The notes under the pieces were generated by a model. The model searched no databases. It was given only the letters and a program-made list of their open reading frames with translations, and was not told the origin of the DNA. Positions 1 to 8,335 of a stretch of DNA of 64,000 bases are shown in pieces. The DNA is from an uncultured Pseudoteredinibacter sp. (GTDB taxonomy: Bacteria; Pseudomonadota; Gammaproteobacteria; Pseudomonadales; Cellvibrionaceae): positions 62,001 through 126,000 of the forward strand of contig NZ_CANMSS010000003.1 of the NCBI RefSeq assembly GCF_947500695.1, given 5' to 3'. The position numbers and the translations under genes were made by a program. Position 1 is the first letter of the stretch. Every line of letters begins with the position of its first letter.

Positions 1-160
1 TCGCTTTGGCAGCGGCTTTAGCAGCGGCTTTTTCTAGTTTGGTGGTTTCTTTACCCAAGTCGGCTTCTTGCTTAGCGCGAGCTTTAACCAATTGAGCTTG
101 GATTTTGGCCAGTTCTGCTTCTAATTTAGCGACTGGATCGTTAGCTTTACGAGCTGCCAT
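1..160 (-). CDS. AlgP-like Lys/Ala-rich basic protein (N-terminal part, cut by window edge)
   Basis: The first 53 codons of a minus-strand gene are present; the rest lies beyond base 1. It starts at the ATG at 160-158 after a GGAAAA ribosome site. The visible protein is one charged helix of Lys, Ala, Glu and Gln, ending in KAAAKAAAKA-type repeats. This resembles the coiled-coil start and alanine/lysine tail of AlgP, the histone-H1-like regulator of Pseudomonas. A DNA-binding, nucleoid-type role is therefore likely but rests on composition. The gene is transcribed away from dinB. The 240 bases upstream of it hold no other gene that I can support. Confidence 0.55.
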   Translation of the reverse strand, partial: MAARKANDPVAKLEAELAKIQAQLVKARAKQEADLGKETTKLEKAAAKAAAKA

Positions 161-400
161 CTTATTTTCCTTTGAATGTAATTAATCTAGCACTGAAACT
201 TCTTTTTAGTGGCTGTCCAGCCCGCTTATGGCGCGGATCTGAGAGTAAAAATAACCAGCCGACTACGACGCGTGTATAAGGTACGTCTTTACTGACAAAA
301 TTCAAGAGTTTATGGTCAAAAAAATAGCAATTTTTGGTATTTATTGGCCGTTTTTCTTGAATTCACATTAATTTTAGAAAAAAAACAGAAAATTTCATTT

Positions 401-808
401 TTATAGGGGGCCATTTGGCAAAAAACGGTTATCGCTATTGGCTTTAATCCAAAGCAACATTTCCCTTTTTAACGGCATTTTGTTTTGTCGCATAAATTTA
501 ACAATATATATCACTGGGGAGTCTTCACCGGCGTGCCAGCTAGCAATTTGCTTTTCCGCTAGGGTCAGAAACTCGATCAAACTCAGTAATTGCGCCTCAT
601 TAAAATCTGTAACGGCGGATAGCCAATTTTCTCTACCCTGTTTCATCATGGCGCTATGCTTTTGCAGCTCAGCAGCGTCAAAATAATCAGCAATCGGTTT
701 TTCATCGCTATTTTGTCGTTGGCTGATAATATTCAGCAAGACGTCGTGTTCCAATGCATAGCTTTTTTCTTGTTCGCTGGCATTTGGGTCCCAGGATTCT
801 ACGCTCAT
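401..808 (-). CDS. conserved-looking hypothetical protein, 135 aa
   Basis: I do not recognise the family. The protein is soluble, acidic at the start and mostly helical, with several Trp residues (SWDPNASEQE near the N-terminus, WHAGEDSP near residue 90, LLWIKANSDNRFLPNGPL at the end). There is no signal peptide or membrane segment. The start ATG at 808-806 follows AAAGAGAC, an acceptable ribosome site. It lies between the AlgP-like gene and the divergent dinB, and the 158 bases to dinB should contain both promoters. Codon use matches the neighbours, so it is probably a real gene of unknown function. Confidence 0.7.
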   Translation of the reverse strand: MSVESWDPNASEQEKSYALEHDVLLNIISQRQNSDEKPIADYFDAAELQKHSAMMKQGRENWLSAVTDFNEAQLLSLIEFLTLAEKQIASWHAGEDSPVIYIVKFMRQNKMPLKREMLLWIKANSDNRFLPNGPL

Positions 809-966
809 AATTGAGTCTCTTTGGTATTTACTTTGATCGGCTAGCTAAAACTGTCTAAATCCGACACTGCCTGAGTGTTACAATAAACTATCAAGCGACG
901 GATTCATTATATTATATACCCGTCTATCCATAAGTAGCCCAGAATCTTACGACTTTTAAAGCTTAT

Positions 967-2034
967 ATGAGTCCAGAGCGCCATATCATCCACTGCGATG
1001 CCGATTGCTTTTATGCCTCGGTAGAAATGCGAGACGATCCCAGCTTAATCGGCAGGCCCTTGGCCATTGGTGGCGAAGCAAAAGGTCGTGGTGTCGTTGC
1101 GACCTGTAATTATGAGGCGCGTAAATTTGGTGTGCGCTCGGCGATGCCAATGGCCTATGCCCGCAGACTTTGTCCTGGTATTTTGTCAATGCGACCAAAT
1201 ATGGAAAAGTATCGAGAAGTTTCTCGTCAAATGCAGGATATTTTTTATCGCTATACCGATGTGATTGAGCCTCTGTCACTTGATGAGGCTTTTTTGGATG
1301 TTTCGCAGCAAGTAAATCAAGGCGCCTATGATAGTGCCGCCGCCATTGCTGAATTAATTCGCCAAGAAATTAAGGCTGAATTGGGGATTACAGTTTCAGC
1401 AGGGGTGGCCCACAATAAATTTATAGCCAAAGTAGCAAGTGATTGGAAAAAACCTAACGGTTTAACGGTTATTTCTCAGGCTGAACAAGGTGATTTTGTG
1501 GCGGCCCTTGGTGTTAATAAAATTTACGGTGTTGGCAAAGTCACCGAACAAAAACTGCTGTCGATGGGCATAACGCATTGCTACCAGCTGAAAGACTATG
1601 ACTTGGAATTTTTGCAGGCCAAGTTTGGAAGCTTTGGACGGCGCCTTTATGACCTGTGTCGAGGTAATGATTATCGCCCAGTTGAGCGAAGTCGCCGGCG
1701 AAAATCACTCAGTGTGGAGCATACATTTGCTAGTGATTTACCTGATTTAGCAGCCTGCTTCGAGCAAATTCCGGGGCTATTGGAGGGTTTACACAAGCGT
1801 TTGTCGGCCCTCGATGACAGTTATGTCATCAGCAAGCCATTTGTGAAGCTAAAATTTCATGACTTTTCATCCACAACTGTGGAAAAACAATCTGCACATT
1901 ACTCTTTAGAGGCCTATCAGCAGCTTATTTCCGAGGCCTTTGAGCGTTCTTTTCAGCCCGTGAGATTGCTCGGTTTGGGGGTGCGTTTTCAAGAGCCACA
2001 AACTGAAGATCCTCAGAGTGATCTTTTTGCCTAA
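967..2034 (+). CDS. dinB: DNA polymerase IV (Y-family translesion polymerase)
   Basis: Error-prone polymerase that extends past DNA lesions. The catalytic acids are visible: D11 in the HCDADCFYASVE motif and D106-E107 in SLDEAF. The helix-hairpin-helix region (IYGVGKVTEQKL) follows, then the little-finger domain. The last residues, QSDLFA, form a beta-clamp binding motif. At 355 aa it has the usual family length and looks intact. The upstream 158 bases contain no clear LexA box, although a GACGG/CCGTC inverted repeat (897-901 and 920-924) flanks an AT-rich stretch that may hold the promoter. SOS control therefore cannot be claimed from this sequence. Confidence 0.97.
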   Translation: MSPERHIIHCDADCFYASVEMRDDPSLIGRPLAIGGEAKGRGVVATCNYEARKFGVRSAMPMAYARRLCPGILSMRPNMEKYREVSRQMQDIFYRYTDVIEPLSLDEAFLDVSQQVNQGAYDSAAAIAELIRQEIKAELGITVSAGVAHNKFIAKVASDWKKPNGLTVISQAEQGDFVAALGVNKIYGVGKVTEQKLLSMGITHCYQLKDYDLEFLQAKFGSFGRRLYDLCRGNDYRPVERSRRRKSLSVEHTFASDLPDLAACFEQIPGLLEGLHKRLSALDDSYVISKPFVKLKFHDFSSTTVEKQSAHYSLEAYQQLISEAFERSFQPVRLLGLGVRFQEPQTEDPQSDLFA

Positions 2035-2242
2035 AAAATCATCAGCTTCCAGTGTTTTCTAATGCAAGTGCCCCATAACTGGGCAGAGCCAGCAGCAGGA
2101 ATCCCCGATTATTTATCCTGCTTTAGTTAATCCTAGTTTTTTCTTCAGTGGCGCTACAAATTCCCGCCGAACTCATTATAATCGCCACCCTTTTTGAGTG
2201 ACCCCTTTGGGGTATCGGTGTTATTTAAGCCGGGGAGCGTTT

Positions 2243-3235
2243 GTGTTTGTTTTTACCGTAAGCTGTGATGTTAGCCAAGATGTGTATGTAGGCTCAGCCA
2301 AGGAATCTATTGAAGCCCAGTGGGCATCAATTGTAGCCGCAGCGGATGAGGGGCAAGAGGGGGCTTTGCAGGCAGCAATTCGCTTGCATGGTGTAGAGAA
2401 ATTTTCCGTTGAAGAATGGGCGTTTGCGGAAAATAGCCGTGAATTACGTGAATTATTGAGTGAAGCTAAGGAAACCTTAGGCGCCAGACCGATCAAACTG
2501 GGCCGCGCTAGTGATGGCGTTAACAAGCGCAGTGGCGCAACGCAAGTTAGTAGCGATATTCGAGAATTGTTTTCGATGGCAAAAGCCGAATACGAAAGCG
2601 AGTTAGTCGAAGAACTTATTCCGGCCGAAGGGTTAGAGAGAAACACTAAGACTACGGGATCTGGGGATAAAACCGCCTCAAGCTCTAGTCAAGGTACTCG
2701 AAAGCCAAGCGCTGCAGAAAAAGAAGAGTTGCTGGCGAGCGAAAAAGTGGCCAATGGGCGCAGTGGTTCAGCGAGCAAAGAAAAGCGTATCAAAGAAGCA
2801 ATTACGGCCGAGCGTGAGCAGCGGTCTGTATTAAGGCAGCAACAAGCGAGTGCGGAAGCTAAAGAAATGCAAGCTGTGTTGCTGCAAATCGAACAGCGTC
2901 GTTTAGCGCAAAAGAAAAAGCCGGCGGCCAGCAAAAGAGGTAAGTCGAAGACTTCATTGCGCAGTGCGGTTAGCAGCAAGCCACCGAAGAGCTCGGCAGC
3001 TGTCAGCAGTTCTAAAGCGGCCGTTAAATCGCCTGCAAAAGTCGCTGTGGCCAAAGGTCGTACTGGTTCGAGCTTAAAAGAAAAGCGAATTAAAGAAGCC
3101 ATTGAGCAAGAAAAAGCCTCTATCGAAGCGGCTAAGCGCCAACAGGCCGAATCTCAAGCTGATGAAATGGCGGCGATACTTAATCGCTTGGATGAACGAA
3201 ATAAAGCGGCCGCAACCTATAAACGTAAGCTATAA
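2243..3235 (+). CDS. GIY-YIG-like N-terminal domain fused to basic coiled-coil repeats
   Basis: The GTG at 2243 is chosen because GGGGAG sits five bases before it; an in-frame GTG at 2198 would add 15 residues without a ribosome site. Residues 14-20 (VYVGSAK) match the core of the GIY-YIG nuclease I-TevI, and the spacing to HGVEKF and the following Glu-rich helix fits that fold. The position equivalent to I-TevI Arg27 is Gln here (EAQW), so nuclease activity is doubtful. After residue 170 come two copies of a 50-residue unit exactly 100 residues apart, each with KEKRIKEAI and ending in an arginine-rich coiled coil. A Lys/Ser/Ala linker separates them. The layout suggests a nucleic-acid-binding protein; function is unknown. 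Confidence 0.75.
   Translation: MFVFTVSCDVSQDVYVGSAKESIEAQWASIVAAADEGQEGALQAAIRLHGVEKFSVEEWAFAENSRELRELLSEAKETLGARPIKLGRASDGVNKRSGATQVSSDIRELFSMAKAEYESELVEELIPAEGLERNTKTTGSGDKTASSSSQGTRKPSAAEKEELLASEKVANGRSGSASKEKRIKEAITAEREQRSVLRQQQASAEAKEMQAVLLQIEQRRLAQKKKPAASKRGKSKTSLRSAVSSKPPKSSAAVSSSKAAVKSPAKVAVAKGRTGSSLKEKRIKEAIEQEKASIEAAKRQQAESQADEMAAILNRLDERNKAAATYKRKL
2756..2905 (+). repeat. copy 1 of a 50-codon internal protein repeat
   Basis: Encodes a unit beginning NGRSGSASKEKRIKEAI and ending near LLQIEQRRLAQ. It matches the unit at 3056-3205 at about half of its positions. Separation is exactly 300 bases. The GR-SG-S-KEKRIKEAI part recalls the NUMOD3 motif of GIY-YIG homing enzymes, but that similarity is weak. 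Confidence 0.7.
3056..3205 (+). repeat. copy 2 of the 50-codon internal protein repeat
   Basis: Encodes KGRTGSSLKEKRIKEAI and ends near ILNRLDERNKAA. It is the partner of the unit at 2756-2905. The nucleotide sequence has diverged more than the protein, so the duplication is old and kept under selection rather than recent. Confidence 0.7.
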
Positions 3236-3246
3236 AGTTTGCGAAA

Positions 3247-3278
3247 TAAAAAAGGGCCTTTTAAAGGCCCTTTTTTAT
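3247..3278. terminator. bidirectional intrinsic terminator
   Basis: AAAGGGCC (3251-3258) pairs with GGCCCTTT (3266-3273). It is preceded by an A-run and followed by a T-run, so it works on both strands. It lies between the GIY-YIG-like gene and the convergent aldehyde dehydrogenase gene. Confidence 0.9.
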
Positions 3279-3302
3279 TTTTGGTTTGTGTTGCAGCAAG
3301 GC

Positions 3303-4739
3303 TTATCGCTTGCCGAGCATCATGCGCAGCATAAAGTCCATGGTTTTACCAAACGGAGCCACCATGTACTTAGTACCGGGACTCGGAGCTTGCTGAAAGA
3401 TAGGCCTTAATTTGGAAAACTCAATAAAACCTTCCTTACCGTGGTAGTGCCCCATGCCGCTATTACCAACACCACCAAAAGGTATATCGTGCTGTGCAAC
3501 GTGCATCATCACGTCATTCAAGCTTACGCCGCCAGAAATAGTGTTTTTAATCACCTTATCTTGCAGAGGCTTATCTTTACTAAATAGGTAAAGCGCTAAG
3601 GGGCGTTCACGAACATTAATAAATTCGATGACTTCGTTAATATCGCGATAGGTCTTCACCGGCATAATCGGGCCGAAGATCTCTTCTTGCATTACTGTCA
3701 TTTCAGTTGTGCTGTCGAGAATTAACGTGGGCGGGATCTTCTCTAGCTCATCGCTAGGTTCCACATCACCAAGCAGATTGACAACTTGAGCCCCTTTTTC
3801 TTTTGCATCATCCAAAGTCTGAATCAAACGGGAGTATGCTCGCTTGTCGATAATGGCGGTGAAGTCCTTGGTCTCTAGATTAGGGTAGCGTTGCGGAACA
3901 ATTTTTTTCGCATGTTCGATAAAAGCATCTGCTTTGCTTTCGGGTAGGAACACATAGTCTGGGGCAACACAGGTCTGGCCCGCGTTGTACAGTTTACCCT
4001 GTAAAATACGCTCACAAGCGAGTTCGATGTCATAGTCTTCGGCAACAATACACGGTGATTTACCACCTAGTTCTAGGGTAACGGGGGTTAGGTGCTTAGA
4101 AGCTTTTTCCATTACCTGGCGACCAACATTTGGAGAGCCGGTGAAAACTAGGTGGTCATACGGCATATCAGTGAAGTCTGAAGCGCTCACGCCAGGTAAG
4201 ATGGCGAGGGTGTCTTCACCAAATTCTTTATTCACCAAATCAGCAAGTAGGCGGCATAGATTTTGTGAGTTGGCGGCCATTTTGATCATGGCGCGATTGC
4301 CTGCTGCGAGCACATTAGCCAGCGGGCTCATGCATAGAAACAGCGGATAATTCCACGGTACCACAATACCTACAACACCTTTTGGTTGTGGTAGCACCTT
4401 ATTCTTGCCACCAAAAAACCATATAGAAGTGTGGCGCTTTTGTGGTTTCATCCAGCTTTTTAATTGCTTGCGGCAATATTTGATACCATCAATTGAACCA
4501 AATAGCTCAAGAAACTCTGTCTCATGAATAGAGCGGTTGCCATAATCTTTATTAATCGCCTCGGTAATGGCAACCCGGTTGTTCTTTAGAATGTTTTCTA
4601 ACTTTTGCAGATTGGCTAGGCGCTCTTCATACTCTGGGTATGGATTTGCTAGGTAAGCCTGACGCTGCTTTTCGTATGTTTCTTGTACACGTTGGGCAGA
4701 GGCTTCAACGTTTAAATTAGGGCTGGCCGCTTGGTTCAT
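3303..4739 (-). CDS. aldehyde dehydrogenase, coniferyl-aldehyde type
   Basis: NAD(P)-dependent oxidation of an aldehyde to its acid. Seen in the 478-aa product: N130 in PWNYP, E223 in LELGGKSP, and the nucleophile C257 in the form GQTCVAPDYV. The last form is typical of the short class-3/coniferyl aldehyde dehydrogenase branch (CalB-like) rather than the betaine type. The C-terminal hydrophobic tail ending in MLRMMLGKR may touch the membrane. The gene stands alone, converging on the terminator at 3247. Its natural substrate is not determinable from the sequence; medium-chain or aromatic aldehydes are both possible. Confidence 0.92.
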   Translation of the reverse strand: MNQAASPNLNVEASAQRVQETYEKQRQAYLANPYPEYEERLANLQKLENILKNNRVAITEAINKDYGNRSIHETEFLELFGSIDGIKYCRKQLKSWMKPQKRHTSIWFFGGKNKVLPQPKGVVGIVVPWNYPLFLCMSPLANVLAAGNRAMIKMAANSQNLCRLLADLVNKEFGEDTLAILPGVSASDFTDMPYDHLVFTGSPNVGRQVMEKASKHLTPVTLELGGKSPCIVAEDYDIELACERILQGKLYNAGQTCVAPDYVFLPESKADAFIEHAKKIVPQRYPNLETKDFTAIIDKRAYSRLIQTLDDAKEKGAQVVNLLGDVEPSDELEKIPPTLILDSTTEMTVMQEEIFGPIMPVKTYRDINEVIEFINVRERPLALYLFSKDKPLQDKVIKNTISGGVSLNDVMMHVAQHDIPFGGVGNSGMGHYHGKEGFIEFSKLRPIFQQAPSPGTKYMVAPFGKTMDFMLRMMLGKR

Positions 4740-5232
4740 GGTGCGGGTCTCCTGTTGTGTCGGATTTCGTTGTTAAAATTGTCTGAGATATAGAGCGCCT
4801 ACAAAGGGGGAGCTAGACGATGAGCTAGGGAGCCCCACAATGACACCAGCTCTCACATTAGCAAAATATTGCACAAATGTACTAATAAGGGTTCGCAGGA
4901 CTGTGGCTTTGGCGTGATTGGGTAAAAATAGCCCATTTACATAGTGTTTGGCGTGTTAAGAATTGCGGATAGCAACACCGATATTGCGAACACCATGCAT
5001 ATTATGGTGACTTGCCACTTGGCCTGTGCAGGTAAAACCGCTAACATGTCATCCTTGCTGGCACTAGCTGCCCAAGGCGATGATAAAATAGCAGGTTCCC
5101 AATCTGAGTAAAAAATGCACACTGCTGTGTGGTAAGGCTTTTTTAACTAAGCTTTATTTCACGGGTTTGTCATTTGTTCAGGACTTTGGAGATACCGGCA
5201 GAGTAAATCAAGACTAGAATAACGGAGCAATA
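4740..5232. other. gene-free stretch between aldehyde dehydrogenase and exbD
   Basis: This 493-base gap must hold the promoters of both divergent genes. The only sizeable open frame (4937-5122, minus) has no ribosome site and an unconvincing composition. I see no exbB remnant, repeat or RNA gene here. Confidence 0.5.
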
Positions 5233-5655
5233 ATGAGCCGTCGTAAGAAGAACAAAGTTGAAGTAGAAGAAAAAGCTGATATTGACCTAACGCCCATGCT
5301 GGACGTTGTATTTATCATGTTGATCTTCTTTATTGTAACGGCCTCTTTTGTGAAGGAAGTGGGTATCGGCGTGAATATTCCGCCTGAAAATGATAATCCT
5401 CCGCCACCTGAAGCCCCGCAAAACATCCTAGTGGAAGTAACCGCTACGGATGAGATTTGGATGGAAGGTCGTCGTGTTGATGTTCGTGCGGTACGTGCTA
5501 ACATTGAGCGTATGAGCGCAGAGAACCCTCAAGCTTCTGTAATTATCAAAGCTGACGGTAAAGCGAGTGCTGAAAAGTACATTGCAATTGCTGATGCGGC
5601 ACGTGAAGCTAACGTTTATAACGTATCTTTGGCACCAGACATTAAGAAGCGCTAA
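5233..5655 (+). CDS. exbD: ExbD/TolR-family biopolymer transport protein
   Basis: Inner-membrane subunit of a proton-driven motor that energises TonB-type outer-membrane transport. Short basic N-terminus, then one membrane segment at about residues 22-42 carrying the essential Asp (DLTPMLDVVFIMLIFF; D24 is the likely proton site). A Pro-rich linker (PPENDNPPPPEAP) and a periplasmic domain follow. At 140 aa it has the usual length. The start follows CGGAG. Unusually, no exbB or tonB lies beside it: it is flanked by a divergent aldehyde dehydrogenase and an isochorismatase-fold gene, so its motor partner must be encoded elsewhere. Confidence 0.93.
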   Translation: MSRRKKNKVEVEEKADIDLTPMLDVVFIMLIFFIVTASFVKEVGIGVNIPPENDNPPPPEAPQNILVEVTATDEIWMEGRRVDVRAVRANIERMSAENPQASVIIKADGKASAEKYIAIADAAREANVYNVSLAPDIKKR

Positions 5656-5681
5656 GCTTTATATCTAACGGTGCAATAAAA

Positions 5682-5705
5682 CAGGAGCTTAGGCTCCTGT
5701 TTTTG
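5682..5705 (+). terminator. intrinsic terminator after exbD
   Basis: CAGGAGC (5682-5688) pairs with GCTCCTG (5693-5699) across a TTAG loop and is followed by TTTTT. It makes exbD a single-gene transcript. Confidence 0.9.
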
Positions 5706-5743
5706 TTTCTGACACTGCCTTTTGCTACACAGAGGGAAATACA

Positions 5744-6316
5744 GTGGACAAATCTAATTTTCAGTTTCAAACCTCAACGCCGGCACTGCTTATTATTGAC
5801 TGGCAGCAGGCTATCGATCATTTCGGCGACTTGGCTCGCAGCCACCCTGAGGCAGAATCTGCTTGCGCAGACTTGCTGGCTTACTGGCGGGCGCAACAAC
5901 GGCCGGTGATTCATATTCGCCATTCATCGAGATTTCCAGATTCTCCGTATCATCAATCATCGCCTTGGTTTGATTTTAAAGCCGAGCTGGAGCCGATGGT
6001 AGGTGAGCTGGTACTAAGCAAGCGAGAGAATTGTGCCTTTGCGCAAACTGAACTGGAAGAGATACTTAGGGCTCGTGGTATTGAAGAGCTTGTCTTTACA
6101 GGTGTACTGTTAAACAACTCTGTTGATGCGACGCTTAGAATGGCGGCCGGGCTTGGTTTTAAAAATTATCTAGTGCCAGAATGCTGCCCTGCTCAAGCAA
6201 TAGATAGTTTATCGGGGGCTCATTTTAGCGCTGAACAAGTGCACGATATCTTTCTAAGTAATATAGCCGGTGAGTACTGTCAGCTTCTCAGTGGTGAACA
6301 AGCCATGGAGGCTTAG
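5744..6316 (+). CDS. isochorismatase-fold (cysteine hydrolase family) protein lacking the usual Cys
   Basis: 190-aa single-domain protein starting at GTG 5744, seven bases after AGAGGG. The fold motifs are visible: D19 (LLIIDWQQ), K93 (LSKREN) and the loop TGVLLNNSVDAT. In cysteine hydrolases such as nicotinamidase or biuret hydrolase this loop carries the nucleophile (GV-T--CV--T). Here that position is S126. True isochorismatases also lack the Cys and use Asp/Lys, but no siderophore or phenazine genes are near. It may be an isochorismatase-type hydrolase or a protein with altered chemistry. It lies just after the exbD terminator and converges on the amidohydrolase gene. Confidence 0.85.
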   Translation: MDKSNFQFQTSTPALLIIDWQQAIDHFGDLARSHPEAESACADLLAYWRAQQRPVIHIRHSSRFPDSPYHQSSPWFDFKAELEPMVGELVLSKRENCAFAQTELEEILRARGIEELVFTGVLLNNSVDATLRMAAGLGFKNYLVPECCPAQAIDSLSGAHFSAEQVHDIFLSNIAGEYCQLLSGEQAMEA

Positions 6317-6359
6317 TCACCACCGAGATTTATTGTTTCGATCAGTTTTCAGCAAAAGC

Positions 6360-8075
6360 TTAAGGTTTGCTAAAGCGCTGCACGCCGCCGATAACGGTTT
6401 CAATTACCTGTGTATTACGTAGCTCTTCTGGGCCTGACAGCGGGTCTCTATCTAAAACGATGAAATCGGCTAACTTTCCATCTTCTAATGAGCCTAGCTC
6501 TTGTTCGGCAAATATCTGCCAAGCGGCGTCGATCGTAATAGCCCTTAATGCCTCCATTGCTGTAATGGCTTGTTCAGGGCCTAAGACATCACCGCTGGAC
6601 GTTTCACGGGTGACTGCAGACCAAGCCGCTAAGAATGGTGTCATTGGCACAATGGGCGTATCTAGGTGCAAGGTGAAAGGTACGTTTCTCGCCTTGGCGC
6701 CTGCCATCGGGCTCATTCTTGCTGCACGCTCTGGCCCCATAAATAAAGCTTTGTGACGATCGCCCCAGTAGTAAACATGGCTATTAAAAAAACTTGGGCT
6801 CATACCGAGCTCTGCAAATTGATCTAATTGATCATCACGGGTCATTTGAGCGTGAATAATAATCGGGCGGGCATCTTCCCTTGGATGGGCTTTTTGGGCC
6901 TCGCGAAAGGCTTCAATAATCAGATCGATAGCAGCGTCACCATTACCATGCAGGGCTATCTGCCAGCCCGCTTTGTGGAACTCTGCAACGCTGGCAAAAA
7001 GCTCTTCTTTGTTCATGGTCGGGTAGCCACGATAGTCATCGTCTTTGCCTTCGGCCGGTACATGGTAAGGGTGGCCTAGAAAGCCGGTATAGCCTTGAAT
7101 GGAGCCATCGGTTATTAATTTTAGGGCGCCAACTTTTACCCTATCGCTTTCAATATTATTAACGCTAAGCTCTCCGGCTTGAATTGCTCTGGCAGCTTCT
7201 AAATCAGGCCACATGACGACGCGCTGTGGGTAAATGCCAAGCTTGCCAAAAGCTGAAATTGGTGTGATGAATTTTTTGCTGGCCAAGCCGACTTGGGCAG
7301 AGGTTACCCCTTCTTGCAGATAGTTTTCACTGGCGAAGCGGGACATGGCATAAAACTGTTTTAAGCCAAGGTCTAGAGCCTTCATCACCAAAGGGTATTG
7401 AGCATTTTCTTCTACCAAGCCTGCCAGCTCACCGTCTTCGCTGCGCACTATAACGCCGCCTTCTGGGTCTTTGGTATTTTTATCGTAACCCACTGAAGCA
7501 AAAGCCATGCTGTTGGCCATGCCCATATGCCCAGAGATATGGCTCACATAAATGTTGTGCTCGGTAGAAATACTATCCAGCTCAAGGCGCGTTAAAAACC
7601 GCTGTTCGGCAATTTGCGTATCATCATAGCCGTACGCGTACACCCAGCTACCTTTGGGGCTTTTTTCTACCTGTGCGCGCAGCCGTGAAAGCGCATCGGC
7701 AACCGTCTTTACTTCGTTAATCGGTGGGCTATTTAAATCGGCCGCAACGGCCGCCAAGCCAGAGCCGGGAAAGTGACCATGGGCATCGATAATACCTGGC
7801 ATGATGGTTTTGCCAGCCATATCTCGAGCAAGAGATGGGTTTTTAAGTAACTTTTTAATCTCTTCATTGCTACCAACAGCGATTATTTTGTCGCGTTTTA
7901 CATACATCGCTTCAGCGACATCATCATTGCTGTTCATGGTCAGAATTCGAGCATTGATGAAGGCTTGCTCGTCTTCTGGCTGTGGGTTGAAATGCATATA
8001 AACGGCAACTACGACTATTGTCAGTAGCAATGCAAGCCCAGTTAAGGCCTTGATTAAGGTTTTTAATAGCGACAT
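6360..8075 (-). CDS. membrane-anchored YtcJ-type amidohydrolase
   Basis: 571-aa metal-dependent hydrolase. Residues 8-27 form a hydrophobic anchor or uncleaved signal, so the enzyme probably works in the periplasm. Metal ligands H99 and H101 lie in IIDAHGHF; more metal-site motifs follow (ALHGNGDAAID, IIHAQMTRDD, HLDTPIVP). The C-terminal small beta domain ends DGKLADFIVLDRDPL, typical of the YtcJ/N-acyl amino-acid or formamide hydrolase branch. Substrate cannot be told. The start is supported by the signal segment. The 260-base gap to the divergent nitroreductase gene probably carries both promoters. Confidence 0.9.
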   Translation of the reverse strand: MSLLKTLIKALTGLALLLTIVVVAVYMHFNPQPEDEQAFINARILTMNSNDDVAEAMYVKRDKIIAVGSNEEIKKLLKNPSLARDMAGKTIMPGIIDAHGHFPGSGLAAVAADLNSPPINEVKTVADALSRLRAQVEKSPKGSWVYAYGYDDTQIAEQRFLTRLELDSISTEHNIYVSHISGHMGMANSMAFASVGYDKNTKDPEGGVIVRSEDGELAGLVEENAQYPLVMKALDLGLKQFYAMSRFASENYLQEGVTSAQVGLASKKFITPISAFGKLGIYPQRVVMWPDLEAARAIQAGELSVNNIESDRVKVGALKLITDGSIQGYTGFLGHPYHVPAEGKDDDYRGYPTMNKEELFASVAEFHKAGWQIALHGNGDAAIDLIIEAFREAQKAHPREDARPIIIHAQMTRDDQLDQFAELGMSPSFFNSHVYYWGDRHKALFMGPERAARMSPMAGAKARNVPFTLHLDTPIVPMTPFLAAWSAVTRETSSGDVLGPEQAITAMEALRAITIDAAWQIFAEQELGSLEDGKLADFIVLDRDPLSGPEELRNTQVIETVIGGVQRFSKP

Positions 8076-8335
8076 GGACGCCTCTAATTATTGTTGATTG
8101 GCTGAAATTGTTCAGGCTATCAAATTTTGGCCCGCGCTACTTGGCCAAAAGTGACAGTTGTTGGCCTAGCCGAATAGAAAAGCCTGCTTTGGCCTGAGCG
8201 GTCGATAGAAAAGGCGTTTTTGGCATAGACAAACGTCATTTGCGCGTTAAGGTAGTGTCAAACAGCTGAAGGTTGATTGTCGTAATCTCCAGCTTGCTAA
8301 AAGTCAGTAGGTTTAAAGAAGGATAGGTCCAAGGC

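Noticed and set aside
841..966. Possible LexA box upstream of dinB
   Set aside because: No CTGT-N8-ACAG arrangement is present; the nearest CTGT and ACAC are wrongly spaced.
4937..5122. 61-codon minus-strand frame between the aldehyde dehydrogenase gene and exbD
   Set aside because: No ribosome site and no protein-like composition; it probably occurs by chance in a divergent promoter region.
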